Source: Pyrinomonas methylaliphatogenes (GTDB lineage Bacteria > Acidobacteriota > Blastocatellia > Pyrinomonadales > Pyrinomonadaceae). Taken from it: a stretch of 64,000 nt of DNA. The translations under genes and the position numbers were made by a program. The stretch is from the NCBI RefSeq assembly GCF_000820845.2, contig NZ_CBXV010000002.1, forward strand, positions 124,001 to 188,000, given 5' to 3'. This document shows positions 31,987-40,209 of the stretch, one piece after another (position 1 is the stretch's first letter; each line of letters begins with the position of its first letter). The notes under the pieces were generated by a model. That model worked only from the letters and a program-made list of their open reading frames with translations, was not told where the DNA came from and searched no databases.

Positions 31987-32799
31987 TCAGCCGTTCGATG
32001 ACGCGCTGGCGACTTCGCAGAGCAGTTGGATCAACTCTTCGCGCGTGAGGCTGATCTTGCCGTCCGGCGGGCGCGGCTCGCTCGTCACGGGGCAAGCGAT
32101 CTGTAGATCGTGCAGATAACCGCACGCCTGACAACGCGCCCTTTCGTCCAAGTACCCCGCCGCTTCGCGTATGTTGATCAACTTCTCGATGGCGCGGGGC
32201 GGCAATTGCTGCGGACGGCCCAAAAGACGCGCCAAGATGGCGATGCGCGCCGTGTGCTCGAGCGTCTCCATGCGATCGAACGCTTGCCAGAGATCGCCAC
32301 CGTAAGCCACAGCGCCGTGATTGGCCATCAGGAGCGCGTTGTGATGCTTGACCAATGGGCGCATCGCTTCAGTCAGCTCTTCGGTCGAAGGCGTGCCGTA
32401 TGGCGCGAGCGGAACGCAGCCGAGGGCGAGGATCACTTCGGAGAGTATCGGCTGATCGATCGGCAGACCGGCGACCGCAAAAGCCGTCCCATGAGGCGGA
32501 TGAGCGTGACAGACGGCGCGCACATCTTCGCGCTCACGATAGATGAGCAGGTGCATCTTCAATTCGCTCGACGGACGCCGACCATTGAGCGAACGCCCTT
32601 CTAGGTCGGTGATGGCGAGCGCCTCCTCAGTCATTCTCCCTTTGCACACTTGGGTCGGCGTCGCCACAATGCGCCCATCGTCGAGCCTTACGCTCAAGTT
32701 GCCATCGGACGAGACGACATAACCGCGCTCGTAGAGCAAGCGTCCGATCTCGACTATTTCACGCCGCGCCGTCCGTTCATCCATCCGAAGAACGCTCAA
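31987..32799 (-). CDS. Class II aldolase/adducin family protein
   Basis: Zinc-dependent class II aldolase-like protein, 270 residues. Likely metal ligands are His98 and His100 in CHAHPPHG, with His161 in MANHGAV; Glu79 in SSELKMH is the probable catalytic acid. L-fuculose-phosphate aldolase and related enzymes (for example ribulose-phosphate epimerase or methylthioribulose-phosphate dehydratase) share this pattern, so the substrate is open. The C-terminal part adds three cysteines (223, 226, 236) not typical of the core, perhaps a structural metal site. Its start overlaps the TonB-domain gene by 4 bp (ATGA). Confidence 0.88.
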   Translation of the reverse strand: MSVLRMDERTARREIVEIGRLLYERGYVVSSDGNLSVRLDDGRIVATPTQVCKGRMTEEALAITDLEGRSLNGRRPSSELKMHLLIYREREDVRAVCHAHPPHGTAFAVAGLPIDQPILSEVILALGCVPLAPYGTPSTEELTEAMRPLVKHHNALLMANHGAVAYGGDLWQAFDRMETLEHTARIAILARLLGRPQQLPPRAIEKLINIREAAGYLDERARCQACGYLHDLQIACPVTSEPRPPDGKISLTREELIQLLCEVASASSNG

Positions 32800-33239
32800 T
32801 AAAGATCGAACTTGTACTCGATGAGCTTAGTGACCGAAACGGGTCGCCCGTTTTCGGTCGCAGGCAGGAATTTGATCTGTCGTGCGGCGCGAATCGCCTC
32901 TTCGGTCAAGCCATCAGGCAGAGTCGCCAACGGCTCGATATCCGAGATCGTCCCATCGGCGTTGAACTGCGCGCGCAGTCGCACAACGCCCGTCGTCCCA
33001 TTGGCGATCGCTCTTGATGTGTAGCGCGGTTCGGGTTTGAATAGGATCCTGACGGGCATCGTCCCATCGAACCTCGAGGCGTTTGGGCATGAAAGCCCGC
33101 TGAGGGTTCCGCTCGGTAGCGGCGCGACCTTGCGCTTGGCACACGGCGCGAAGCGCAGGAGATCGAACGCGCCGGCAAGCAACAGGCCGAGCAATAACGT
33201 CACGATGAAGGGAAAGATCCTTTTCGCTATCGGCATCAT
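32796..33239 (-). CDS. TonB C-terminal domain protein
   Basis: A 147-residue protein with an N-terminal membrane anchor (about 7-30) and a TonB-like C-terminal domain (about 60-147): SRAIANGTTGVVRLRAQFNA and EAIRAARQIKFLPATENGRPV are the two best-conserved segments. It is short compared with a full TonB and has no Pro-rich spacer, so it may be a TonB paralog or an envelope energy-transfer adaptor. No ExbB/ExbD genes are in the window. The stop overlaps the aldolase start; Rex is 5 bp upstream, so rex, this gene and the aldolase gene form one operon. Confidence 0.8.
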   Translation of the reverse strand: MMPIAKRIFPFIVTLLLGLLLAGAFDLLRFAPCAKRKVAPLPSGTLSGLSCPNASRFDGTMPVRILFKPEPRYTSRAIANGTTGVVRLRAQFNADGTISDIEPLATLPDGLTEEAIRAARQIKFLPATENGRPVSVTKLIEYKFDLY

Positions 33240-33243
33240 GGCT

Positions 33244-33960
33244 TCACTCCTTCGCTAGCTCACGTTCTTCGCGTTGCGCGATCTCTTCGTATGGAAGAAT
33301 GCTCCGCGGATTGGTAATGCATGTCACCTGCGGTCGGGCCAAAAAATAGGAGAGGCTTTCGAGCGAGATCGTCAAATCGACCGTCTTGACCTTGACGCCG
33401 AGACGCGCATGAAGACGGACCGGGGCGAAGTTCAAGACGGCTTTGATCCCTGCGGCCATCACCTGATTCAACACGCGTTGGGCGACGCGCGCCGGCACGG
33501 CGATCACCGCCACATCGATCCCCTTCTCGCGCACGACCTTCGCCAAATCGCGCACATCGTACACCGGGATCTGATTCTGACCGATACGCTGTCCGATCTT
33601 CTGCGGATCGTTATCGAATAGCGCGACGACCGTGAAATTCGAGGCGGCAAACCCCGTGTAGTTGGCAAGCGCCGTCCCCAAATTGCCCGCGCCGATGATC
33701 CCGACGCGATGCGGCCTATCCAGACCGAGGATCTTCGTCAGATGACGGCGCAACTCATCGACGTCGTAACCGACGCCGCGCACCCCGAACTCGCCGAAAT
33801 AGGCGAGATCCTTACGAATCTGGGCCGAGTTCAAGTTGAATTGATCGGCCAACGCTTGCGACGAAATGGTCTTGACGCCCGCTTCGGCCAGCAGATTGAG
33901 GCACCGAAGGTAGACGCTCAACCGATTCGTCGTCAGCTCAGAGACTTTCTCCGCTTTCAT
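33244..33960 (-). CDS. rex: Redox-sensing transcriptional repressor Rex
   Basis: NADH-sensing repressor, 238 residues from the ATG at 33960. The N-terminal winged helix contains LADQFNLNSAQIRKDLAYFGEFG, with the conserved R-K-D-L signature. The Rossmann loop is GIIGAGNLGTALANY, and the C-terminus has the domain-swap helix. It senses the NADH/NAD+ ratio and controls fermentative and respiratory genes. It heads a three-gene operon with the TonB-domain and aldolase genes. A frame from 33987 adds only nine unrelated residues. No Rex operator consensus (TTGTGA-N6-TCACAA) was found near it by eye. Confidence 0.95.
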   Translation of the reverse strand: MKAEKVSELTTNRLSVYLRCLNLLAEAGVKTISSQALADQFNLNSAQIRKDLAYFGEFGVRGVGYDVDELRRHLTKILGLDRPHRVGIIGAGNLGTALANYTGFAASNFTVVALFDNDPQKIGQRIGQNQIPVYDVRDLAKVVREKGIDVAVIAVPARVAQRVLNQVMAAGIKAVLNFAPVRLHARLGVKVKTVDLTISLESLSYFLARPQVTCITNPRSILPYEEIAQREERELAKE

Positions 33961-33974
33961 CGTTCCCCGCCAAG

Positions 33975-33980
33975 AGTATA
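33975..33980 (-). promoter_or_regulatory. Possible rex -10 box
   Basis: Minus-strand TATACT at 33980-33975, 5 of 6 matches to TATAAT, 15 nt upstream of the rex ATG. A TTTCAA 17 bp before it is a weak -35. Transcription would start only a few bases before the ATG. Confidence 0.35.
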
Positions 33981-34041
33981 ACGCCAAGCCGAGTTTGTTG
34001 AAAGAGCGTGCGCTCTATGGATGAGGCCTTCAAGCGGCGCG

Positions 34042-34070
34042 TTGCCGAAGCGGCGAGAATAAACTACAAT
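34042..34070 (+). promoter_or_regulatory. Promoter of ruvAB
   Basis: TTGCCG at 34042-34047 and TACAAT at 34065-34070, separated by exactly 17 bp, form a sigma70-type promoter about 95 bp before ruvA. It is divergent from the rex promoter region. Confidence 0.6.
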
Positions 34071-34163
34071 GCGGTTTCGCTCCCGAAGACCTAATGATCC
34101 CTGAAGCGGCTCCCAATTGGCGAACGATGCTCCTAATAACCATGCCGAAGAGCCATTGACGAG

Positions 34164-34769
34164 ATGATAGCGCATCTGTCCGGCACTTTGCTGGCCAAAC
34201 AAGCGACGAGCGTGATCCTCGACGTCGGCGGAGTCGGCTACGAGGTGATCATCCCGCTTTCGACCTTCTACGAGATGGAGGAACCCGGCGCGCGCGTCTC
34301 TTTACGCATCTACACCTACGTGCGCGAAGATACGCTGCAGCTTTACGGTTTCAAAACGGCGCGCGAACGCGAACTCTTCCTTCGTCTGATCTCCGTCAAC
34401 GGGGTCGGTCCGAAACTGGCCATCGCGATGCTCTCGAGCTTGACAGCGGATGAGATCATCATGGCGATCCGTACCAACAACCTCGCGCGCTTGACATCCG
34501 TCCCCGGCGTCGGACGCAAAACGGCTGAACGCTTGATCATCGAGCTGCGCGACAAGGTCGCAACGCTCGCCGAAACGGTAGCCGAAGCGCCCGTCGCAGG
34601 GTCGCCGTCGGAAGATTCGTTGCGCGAAGACACGCTCTCGGCGCTTTTGAACTTGGGCTATCCCAAAGCGGCGGCAGAGAAGGCCATCGCTCAAGCGCTG
34701 CGCGATGGCGGCGAGTTGACCGTCCAAGAGATCCTGCGCCGAAGCCTGCGCTTGCTCGCCAAAGCTTAA
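34164..34769 (+). CDS. ruvA: Holliday junction DNA helicase subunit RuvA
   Basis: Junction-binding subunit of the RuvABC resolvasome, 201 residues. Domain I starts with [20 protein letters not shown]; helix-hairpin-helix motifs are [18 protein letters not shown] and [20 protein letters not shown] flexible linker of about 25 residues leads to domain III, which binds RuvB. Start and length match the family. It is 22 bp upstream of ruvB, with a good promoter 95 bp before the ATG. No ruvC is adjacent. Confidence 0.97.
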   Translation: MIAHLSGTLLAKQATSVILDVGGVGYEVIIPLSTFYEMEEPGARVSLRIYTYVREDTLQLYGFKTARERELFLRLISVNGVGPKLAIAMLSSLTADEIIMAIRTNNLARLTSVPGVGRKTAERLIIELRDKVATLAETVAEAPVAGSPSEDSLREDTLSALLNLGYPKAAAEKAIAQALRDGGELTVQEILRRSLRLLAKA

Positions 34770-34791
34770 GGATAACAGCGACATAGTTACT

Positions 34792-35850
34792 ATGAACGAG
34801 CTAGAGGGAAGGGCGAAGATGACGGAAGAGATAAAGATGCGGCACGCACAGGCCGACGATGATGAGCGCGAGTTCGAGAAATCGCTTCGCCCGACGCGCC
34901 TCTCCGAGTACATCGGCCAGGAGCGCGTCACCCGCAACCTCGCCGTCTTCATCCGTGCGGCGCGCGCGCGGCGCGAAGCGCTCGATCATGTCCTCCTCAC
35001 TGGACCACCAGGGCTCGGCAAGACGACGCTCTCGCTCATCATCGCCAACGAGATGGGCGCCCCCGTGCGTTCGACTTCCGGTCCAGCGATCGAACGCCCC
35101 GGCGATCTCGCGGCCATTTTGACCAACTTGCAGGATGGCGAGATCCTCTTCATCGATGAGATACATCGCCTGAATCCAGCCATCGAAGAAGTGCTCTACC
35201 CGGCGATGGAGGATTATCAACTCGATATCGTCATCGGGCAAGGCACAGCCGCCCGCACCATTAAACTGGATCTACCGAAGTTCACCCTCGTCGGCGCGAC
35301 GACGCGCGCCGGCTTGATCACCGCGCCGCTTCGCGGACGCTTCGGCATCGCCTTCCACTTAGAGTTCTACAACCACGATGAACTCGAGTTGATCGTGCGC
35401 CGCTCGGCGGAGATCCTGCGCGTCGAGATCGATCGCGAAGGGGCGCGCGAGATCGCCCGCCGCGCGCGCGGCACGCCGCGCATCGCCAACCGCTTGTTGC
35501 GGCGCGTGCGCGATTACGCCGAGGTCGAATATGACGGGCGTATCACAGGCGACGTCGCCCGCGACGCGCTCAATCGCATGGAGGTCGATACCTTCGGCCT
35601 CGACGAAATGGATCGGAAGCTGCTTTTGACGATCATCGAGAAGTTCGGCGGCGGGCCAGTCGGACTCGGCACGCTCTCGGCCTCGATCCACGAAGAGAAA
35701 GACTCCATCGAAGAGATCATCGAACCATACTTGATCCAGATCGGCTTCCTTAACCGCACGCCGCGCGGACGCATGGCGACGCCGCTCGCTTACAAGCATT
35801 TCGGCATCGCCCCACCGCAGCAAAGACCGAGCCTCTTCGATACGGAATAA
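34792..35850 (+). CDS. ruvB: Holliday junction DNA helicase subunit RuvB
   Basis: Hexameric AAA+ motor driving branch migration, 352 residues. Walker A is [11 protein letters not shown], Walker [10 protein letters not shown], sensor region LVGATTRAG. The C-terminal winged-helix DNA-binding domain ends with a normal tail (RPSLFDTE). The first nine residues before the second Met (34819) are optional. The last codons and the stop lie inside the first copy of a degenerate repeat pair (35839). Confidence 0.97.
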   Translation: MNELEGRAKMTEEIKMRHAQADDDEREFEKSLRPTRLSEYIGQERVTRNLAVFIRAARARREALDHVLLTGPPGLGKTTLSLIIANEMGAPVRSTSGPAIERPGDLAAILTNLQDGEILFIDEIHRLNPAIEEVLYPAMEDYQLDIVIGQGTAARTIKLDLPKFTLVGATTRAGLITAPLRGRFGIAFHLEFYNHDELELIVRRSAEILRVEIDREGAREIARRARGTPRIANRLLRRVRDYAEVEYDGRITGDVARDALNRMEVDTFGLDEMDRKLLLTIIEKFGGGPVGLGTLSASIHEEKDSIEEIIEPYLIQIGFLNRTPRGRMATPLAYKHFGIAPPQQRPSLFDTE

Positions 35851-35931
35851 GGATCGCACCGCAGTCTGTTTGACGAAGCGCACGGCGCGCAGTTCGCCGC
35901 CTTTGATACAGAATCAAGGATCGCGCCGCAG
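35839..35931. repeat. Degenerate direct repeat pair, 26-27 bp, period 66 bp
   Basis: Copy 1 at 35839-35864 contains the ruvB stop; copy 2 is at 35905-35931 and has one inserted base plus two substitutions (GATACxGAAT...AAGGATCGCxCCGCAG). The spacer is about 40 bp. The first base offset is exactly 66. Confidence 0.75.
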
Positions 35932-35951
35932 ATCCTTGCCGCCCGAGCGTC

Positions 35952-36023
35952 TTGATGATGAAGACCGATGCGGCATCGCCAGACGCGTTGATGATGAAGA
36001 CCGATGCGGCATCGCCAGACGCG
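35952..36023. repeat. Perfect 36-bp tandem repeat, two copies
   Basis: Two head-to-tail copies, 35952-35987 and 35988-36023, are identical. Each begins TTGATGATGAAGACCGATGC and contains a small hairpin CGATG-CGG-CATCG. They lie in the ruvB-queA gap (together with the pair at 35839 this explains most of the 325-bp gap before queA). The unit could be read in frame as 12 residues, but no gene is supported. Confidence 0.9.
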
Positions 36024-36175
36024 CACGCAAAGGATGATCCGCGCAATCCGCCTTCCGTGACGGTTCGGGCGAAAGTGGCGGATGTTCAAGATCTTGTAGT
36101 AAGATTGCCCTAGCCTGAGGAAAGGATCGCAGATTGAGGCGCTTGGGGTCGAGATTCCAAACGTCATTTTCCGCC

Positions 36176-37216
36176 GTGCTCATCTCGGACTTCGATTACG
36201 ATCTTCCCGAAGAACTGATCGCGCAACAACCGGCTGAGCCGCGCGACGCTTCGCGCATGCTCGTCGTCGATCGCCATCGCGCCTGCTGGCAAGACTGCGC
36301 CTTCCGCGACCTTCCAGAGCTGGTCCATCCCGGCGATGTTCTGGTCATCAACAATACGCGCGTCTTCCCAGCGCGCCTCATTGGGCGGCGCGAGCCTTCG
36401 GGCGGGAAGATCGAACTGCTGCTCCTAACCGAACGGGGCGCGCTCGAATGGGAGGCCCTCGCCCGACCGGCGAGGAGGCTGCCTGTCGGCGCGCGCGTCT
36501 CGTTTGGCGAAGGGCGCTTGCGCGGCGAGATCCGCGAAGAGATCGAGGGCGGTCTTCGCCTCGTGCGATTCGAATGCGAGGAGAATTTCGATCAGTTGCT
36601 CGATGAGATCGGGCGCACGCCCCTTCCGCCCTACATCAAACGCGATCCATTCAAAGCGGACGCGCCCGATCGCGAACGCTACCAAACGATCTTCGCGCGC
36701 GAGCGCGGCGCAGTCGCCGCGCCAACCGCTGGCTTGCACTTTACGCCGCGCATCATCGCGGAACTGCGCGAACGCGGCGCGCAGATCGCGGAGATCACGC
36801 TCCACGTCGGATATGGGACGTTCGAACCGGTGCGCGTCAAAGACGTCCAACAACACAGAGTGGCCGCCGAACGCTTCGTGATCGGACAGGAAGCCGCAGA
36901 GAAGATCGCGCAGGCGCGTAGGAGCGGCGGACGCATCATCGCCGTCGGGACGACGAGCGTCCGCGCGCTTGAAAGCGCCGCGGACGAACGCGGTATCGTC
37001 AAACCAACAGCCGGCTCGACGCAGTTGACGATCGTCCCCGGATACCGCTTCCGCGCCGTCGACGCGCTGTTGACCAACTTCCACCTGCCGCGCTCCTCGC
37101 TGCTCCTTTTGGTCTCCGCCTTCGCCGGGCGCGAACTGATCCTTGCCGCCTACCGCCACGCCGTCAAAGAGCGTTATCGGTTCTACAGTTACGGCGATTG
37201 CATGCTTATAATCTAA
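36176..37216 (+). CDS. queA: S-adenosylmethionine:tRNA ribosyltransferase-isomerase
   Basis: Enzyme that transfers ribose from SAM to preQ1 in tRNA to make epoxyqueuosine, 346 residues from GTG 36176. The canonical family start is SDFDYDLPEELIAQQP, so the GTG is preferred. However, a TTG at 36134 has a far better ribosome site (AGGAAAGG ending near 36126) and would add 14 residues. Conserved segments are LVINNTRVFPARL, PTAGLHFTP and FHLPRSSLLLLVSAFAG. It is preceded by the repeat-rich gap and followed by a GNAT gene at 30 bp. Confidence 0.94.
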   Translation: MLISDFDYDLPEELIAQQPAEPRDASRMLVVDRHRACWQDCAFRDLPELVHPGDVLVINNTRVFPARLIGRREPSGGKIELLLLTERGALEWEALARPARRLPVGARVSFGEGRLRGEIREEIEGGLRLVRFECEENFDQLLDEIGRTPLPPYIKRDPFKADAPDRERYQTIFARERGAVAAPTAGLHFTPRIIAELRERGAQIAEITLHVGYGTFEPVRVKDVQQHRVAAERFVIGQEAAEKIAQARRSGGRIIAVGTTSVRALESAADERGIVKPTAGSTQLTIVPGYRFRAVDALLTNFHLPRSSLLLLVSAFAGRELILAAYRHAVKERYRFYSYGDCMLII

Positions 37217-37246
37217 AGGCGCGGAATGGGACGAGAGGGGAAGAGG

Positions 37247-37783
37247 ATGGGAGTTTTGAGGAAGATACGCTCACGCTGGCGGCAGATGAATGAGGCACAG
37301 GAGCCGCCTGCTCCGCCCCTCGATCCAGAATGGCCCTACGTCATCCGCCCTTTGACCGTCACCCAACTCGAAGAGTGTTGGCGACTCGACCAACGCTGCT
37401 TCGCCGACGGCGAAGCTTATAGCCGCGAGACCTTCCACTACTTGCTGACCGCGCCCGAAGCCCTCTGCTATCAGGCCAACGCCGCCGATGGGACGATGGT
37501 CGGTTTCATCATCGGATTGATCGAACCGGATTTTACTGGGCATATTACGACGGTCGGCGTCGCGCCCGAACATCGCCGACGCGGCATCGCCCTCCGCCTG
37601 ATGCGAAAGATCGAAGAGGCCTTCCGCCGACGCGGCGTGCGCACCGTCCGCCTAGAAGTCCGGGCCGTCAATACCGGGGCGCAAAAGCTCTATCGCAACC
37701 TCGGTTATGTCGTCACTCAGAGACTGCCGCAATACTATTCCAACGGGGGAGACGGCCTACTGATGATCAAATCGCTCGATTGA
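37247..37783 (+). CDS. GNAT-family N-acetyltransferase (RimI-like)
   Basis: An acetyl-CoA-dependent acyltransferase of 178 residues. The first 35 residues are a polar extension; the GNAT core starts at PYVIRPLTVTQLEECW, with the acetyl-CoA loop VGVAPEHRRRGIALRLMRK and the AxxLYRNLGY motif. RimI acetylates ribosomal S18; related enzymes act on other protein N-termini. The start at 37247 has a GAGGGGAAGAGG immediately upstream; the ATG at 37226 is an alternative. The final codons and stop are inside the first copy of a three-part repeat. Confidence 0.85.
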   Translation: MGVLRKIRSRWRQMNEAQEPPAPPLDPEWPYVIRPLTVTQLEECWRLDQRCFADGEAYSRETFHYLLTAPEALCYQANAADGTMVGFIIGLIEPDFTGHITTVGVAPEHRRRGIALRLMRKIEEAFRRRGVRTVRLEVRAVNTGAQKLYRNLGYVVTQRLPQYYSNGGDGLLMIKSLD

Positions 37784-37916
37784 CGCTCGATGCCTTCACG
37801 TTCGAACACCGGCAGCTCGCCCTACAAGATCAAATCGCCCGATCGATGCGTTGATGTAAGAATCTTTCGCGCGCCTGTTGTCTCAGTTCTACAGAATCCA
37901 ATCGCCCGATCGATGC
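37765..37916. repeat. Three-copy direct repeat, about 22 bp, period 63-67 bp
   Basis: Copies at 37765-37783 (ends at the GNAT stop), 37828-37849 and 37894-37916 share AATCGCyCGATyGA. Copies 2 and 3 are nearly identical (17 identical bases AATCGCCCGATCGATGC), while copy 1 has two differences. CTAC lies 6-8 bp before each. The unit distance is 65 and 67 bp when measured from this CTAC. The array fills the GNAT-mglA gap. Confidence 0.8.
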
Positions 37917-37929
37917 CTATCCCTGAAGT

Positions 37930-38520
37930 TCAAGTCCCGCCCTTGCGTAGCTCGGTCAGAACCTGCTTAGCAACCGCTTTGAGCGTGTCGTAGACGCCAA
38001 TCCCCTTGGAAGCGATAGCCTCAATGACCGGTTCACCTTTGCGCTGTAGCTCAGCGACCAGATCTTCGACCGGCAAGATGTTCGGCAGATCGCGCTTGTT
38101 CAACTGAAGGACATAGGGGATCTTCATCAGATCGTAACCGTGCGAGCGCAAGTTCTCTTCCAAGTTGTAAAGCGATTCGATATTGGCATCCATGCGCTCT
38201 TCCTGACTGTCGGCGACGAAGACCACTCCATCGACGCCCTTCAGGATCAGCCGCCGCGATGCATCGTAAAAGACTTGCCCCGGGACCGTGTAAAGATGAA
38301 AGCGCGTGCGAAATCCACGCACCGTCCCCAAATCGAGCGGCAGAAAATCGAAGAAGAGCGTCCGATCGGTCTCGGTCGCCAAACTGATCATCTTGCCTTT
38401 GGCCTCCGGCGCCGTCGAATCGTAAATGTATTGCAAGTTGGTCGTTTTGCCGCACAGACCGGGACCGTAGTAAACGATTTTGCAATTGATCTCACGTGCT
38501 GCGTAGTTAATGAAGGTCAT
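37930..38520 (-). CDS. mglA: MglA-like small Ras-family GTPase
   Basis: Bacterial Ras-like GTPase that sets cell polarity in myxobacteria and recruits motility or polarity machinery, 196 residues. The P-loop is GPGLCGKT (19-26), Thr54 is in TETDRT, the switch II motif is TVPGQ (78-82; the bacterial MglA form instead of DTAGQ), and the guanine-specificity motif is NKRD (141-144). It is encoded directly downstream of its mglB-type partner on the same strand. It likely acts at a pole of the cell. Confidence 0.95.
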   Translation of the reverse strand: MTFINYAAREINCKIVYYGPGLCGKTTNLQYIYDSTAPEAKGKMISLATETDRTLFFDFLPLDLGTVRGFRTRFHLYTVPGQVFYDASRRLILKGVDGVVFVADSQEERMDANIESLYNLEENLRSHGYDLMKIPYVLQLNKRDLPNILPVEDLVAELQRKGEPVIEAIASKGIGVYDTLKAVAKQVLTELRKGGT

Positions 38521-38555
38521 GGTCGAAGAACGATTCTCTATCCTGGCGTCGTTTG

Positions 38556-39038
38556 CTATCTGAAGAGGCTGTCGATGTCCTCGTCCGTAATCTCAGCAAA
38601 AGCCGAGAGATCTTCGGCACGCCGTTCACCAGAGGTGCGCGCGATCTCATCGAAGATCACCGCCAGTTCCTGCGACGCTTGCCGCACGCGCAGCTTGACG
38701 AGCCCTAAGCTCGATCGCTCGTCGAAGACGACGACGAGCAGCGTGCGCCCAAGAACGGAGATGTAGATGCTCTCGCGCTCGCCTTCATGCGAAAGGGTCG
38801 GAAACTCCTTTTCGCCGATCAAACGCGCCATGCCGCCGGTCGCCGCGACATTACCAGCCGCGAGACTGGCGAGCCCCGTCGTGTCGAGCCCACCGATCTC
38901 GCCTTGAATGGCGATCGGCTGACCGTTCTTATCCACAAGGAAGACGACGCGAGCCTGAGAATCCGCACGCAGCTTCTGAAGCACCGCGTTGATCTGCTCG
39001 TACTGCTGCTCACGCATTATGATTGGAGTGTCCGTCAT
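38556..39038 (-). CDS. mglB: MglB-like Roadblock/LC7 domain protein
   Basis: Roadblock/LC7 protein, 160 residues, the GAP or partner of MglA. The domain (about 10-115) has the standard [18 protein letters not shown] opening followed by a hydrophobic [12 protein letters not shown] helix. A C-terminal tail with DEDIDSLFR follows, as in MglB. It is 35 bp upstream of mglA on the same strand, the canonical order mglBA. No obvious ribosome site precedes the ATG at 39038. A terminator-like hairpin is in its leader. Confidence 0.93.
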   Translation of the reverse strand: MTDTPIIMREQQYEQINAVLQKLRADSQARVVFLVDKNGQPIAIQGEIGGLDTTGLASLAAGNVAATGGMARLIGEKEFPTLSHEGERESIYISVLGRTLLVVVFDERSSLGLVKLRVRQASQELAVIFDEIARTSGERRAEDLSAFAEITDEDIDSLFR

Positions 39039-39145
39039 CAGAGAACCAGCCGCTCTTACAAGGTTTTAGAGAAAAATCCACAAGACAAGGGCGGGGGCAT
39101 GAGAGCCAAGGTCGTCCGCTATCGTGCGAAAACCTCACCCTCGCG

Positions 39146-39166
39146 AAAAAGGGCGAAGCACCGCCC
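39146..39166 (-). terminator. Terminator-like hairpin in mglBA leader
   Basis: Minus-strand stem GGGCG/CGCCC (39166-39162 and 39155-39151) with a 6-nt loop is followed immediately by TTTTT (39150-39146). It lies 108 bp before mglB with no minus-strand gene upstream, so it is either an attenuator of mglBA or ends an antisense transcript. Confidence 0.45.
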
Positions 39167-39233
39167 CTCCTTTTAACACAATAAAATAATCTTTGCAACT
39201 GTTTTCCTTCGTTATGCAACTAGCGTTCCGGTA

Positions 39234-39262
39234 TTGATCGGCGCCTTGAACCTGTGTTAACA
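39234..39262 (+). promoter_or_regulatory. Promoter of histone-like TPR gene
   Basis: TTGATC at 39234-39239 and TTAACA at 39257-39262 are separated by 17 bp. Transcription would begin near 39270, 44 nt before the ATG at 39314. The same TTAACAT -10 appears upstream of sufR. Confidence 0.5.
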
Positions 39263-39313
39263 TGCATCGGCTTGAAGCGTAGACCTTTATCTGGCCGCTT
39301 CTTTGAGACGATA

Positions 39314-40081
39314 ATGAGCGACACCGTCACTAAGGGCACCAAACGATCCTCCCCCCGTCCCGCTTCTGCCAAGGCCGCGGCGAGAGAGCGAAAGGTGGCC
39401 AATCGACGCTCGCAGAGCCCAACCTCGAAGGGACGAGCGAACAAGGCTAACAAGAAGGCGACTTCCACAGCGCGGAAAGGGGCGAAAGCGGCCAAGACCG
39501 CAAAGCCCAAGATGAAGCACGCCGGGAAGAGGACTCAAGCTGTCCGCGCCAAGAAGCCGACGCTCGTTCAAACGACCAAAACCCGCTCCGCGTTGAGCGC
39601 CGAGGCGGCAGCTCTCCGGGCTTTTGAGCGGGCGCACCGGGAATTCGCTCGCGGGCGGTTTGCCGAAGCGCGCGATCTCTTCCGCGCGCTGATCGAACGA
39701 CATGCGAGCGTGCCTGAGGTGACAGCGCGTGCGCGCACCTACCTAGCCATTGCCGAGGCGCGGCTGCATAAGGACAACAATCTGCCGCGCGATCCGGATG
39801 CGCTTTATGATCGCGGCGTCATCGAGCTGAATCGCGGGCGCTATTCAGTCGCCCAAGAGATGTTCGAACGCGCTTTGAAGCGCCAGCCCGAAGCTGCGCA
39901 CATCCATTACGGGCTTGCGGCGACGCGGGCCCGTCTCGGTTCGATCAGCTCTGCGCTCGAGGCGCTTGAGCGCGCGCTCAATCTGCAACCGAGCCTGCGC
40001 GTGCGCGCCCAGCAAGATCAGGACCTAGCCCCGTTACGGAACGAGCCCGATTTCGAGCGTCTGGTCTTTGCCTCGCGTTGA
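39314..40081 (+). CDS. Histone H1-like N-terminus fused to TPR domain
   Basis: A 255-residue protein with two unlike parts. Residues 1-95 are Lys/Ala/Arg-rich and low-complexity, with repeated KA, AK and TK doublets (for example KATSTARKGAKAAK), much like bacterial histone H1-like or AlgP/Hc1 tails that bind DNA. Residues 100-250 form tetratricopeptide repeats (ALRAFERAHREFARGRFAEA; RGVIELNRGRYSVAQEMFERALK). The ATG at 39314 is used because the GTG 39254 extension overlaps the promoter. The fusion suggests a DNA- or RNA-associated scaffold; this is inference. Confidence 0.82.
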   Translation: MSDTVTKGTKRSSPRPASAKAAARERKVANRRSQSPTSKGRANKANKKATSTARKGAKAAKTAKPKMKHAGKRTQAVRAKKPTLVQTTKTRSALSAEAAALRAFERAHREFARGRFAEARDLFRALIERHASVPEVTARARTYLAIAEARLHKDNNLPRDPDALYDRGVIELNRGRYSVAQEMFERALKRQPEAAHIHYGLAATRARLGSISSALEALERALNLQPSLRVRAQQDQDLAPLRNEPDFERLVFASR

Positions 40082-40109
40082 AACCCGAGCTTCATAGGGG
40101 CCCTCCCGA

Positions 40110-40138
40110 TTGAAAGCCCATCACTTTGCCAGTATGAT
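40110..40138 (+). promoter_or_regulatory. Promoter of yvcK-glmU-glmS
   Basis: TTGAAA at 40110-40115 and TATGAT at 40133-40138 have an exact 17-bp spacer. It lies 72 bp before yvcK and is the best-fitting promoter upstream of the amino-sugar genes. Confidence 0.65.
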
Positions 40139-40209
40139 TGCGGCGTCGATCTGAGAGCGGTTTGACCGGAAATCGTTCTGCCTGAGGCGATGACTGAAAG
40201 CGAGTCAAG

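Noticed and set aside
33961-34040. A Rex operator in front of rex.
   Set aside because: The region has a TTTGTTGAAA stretch but not the TTGTGA-N6-TCACAA palindrome.
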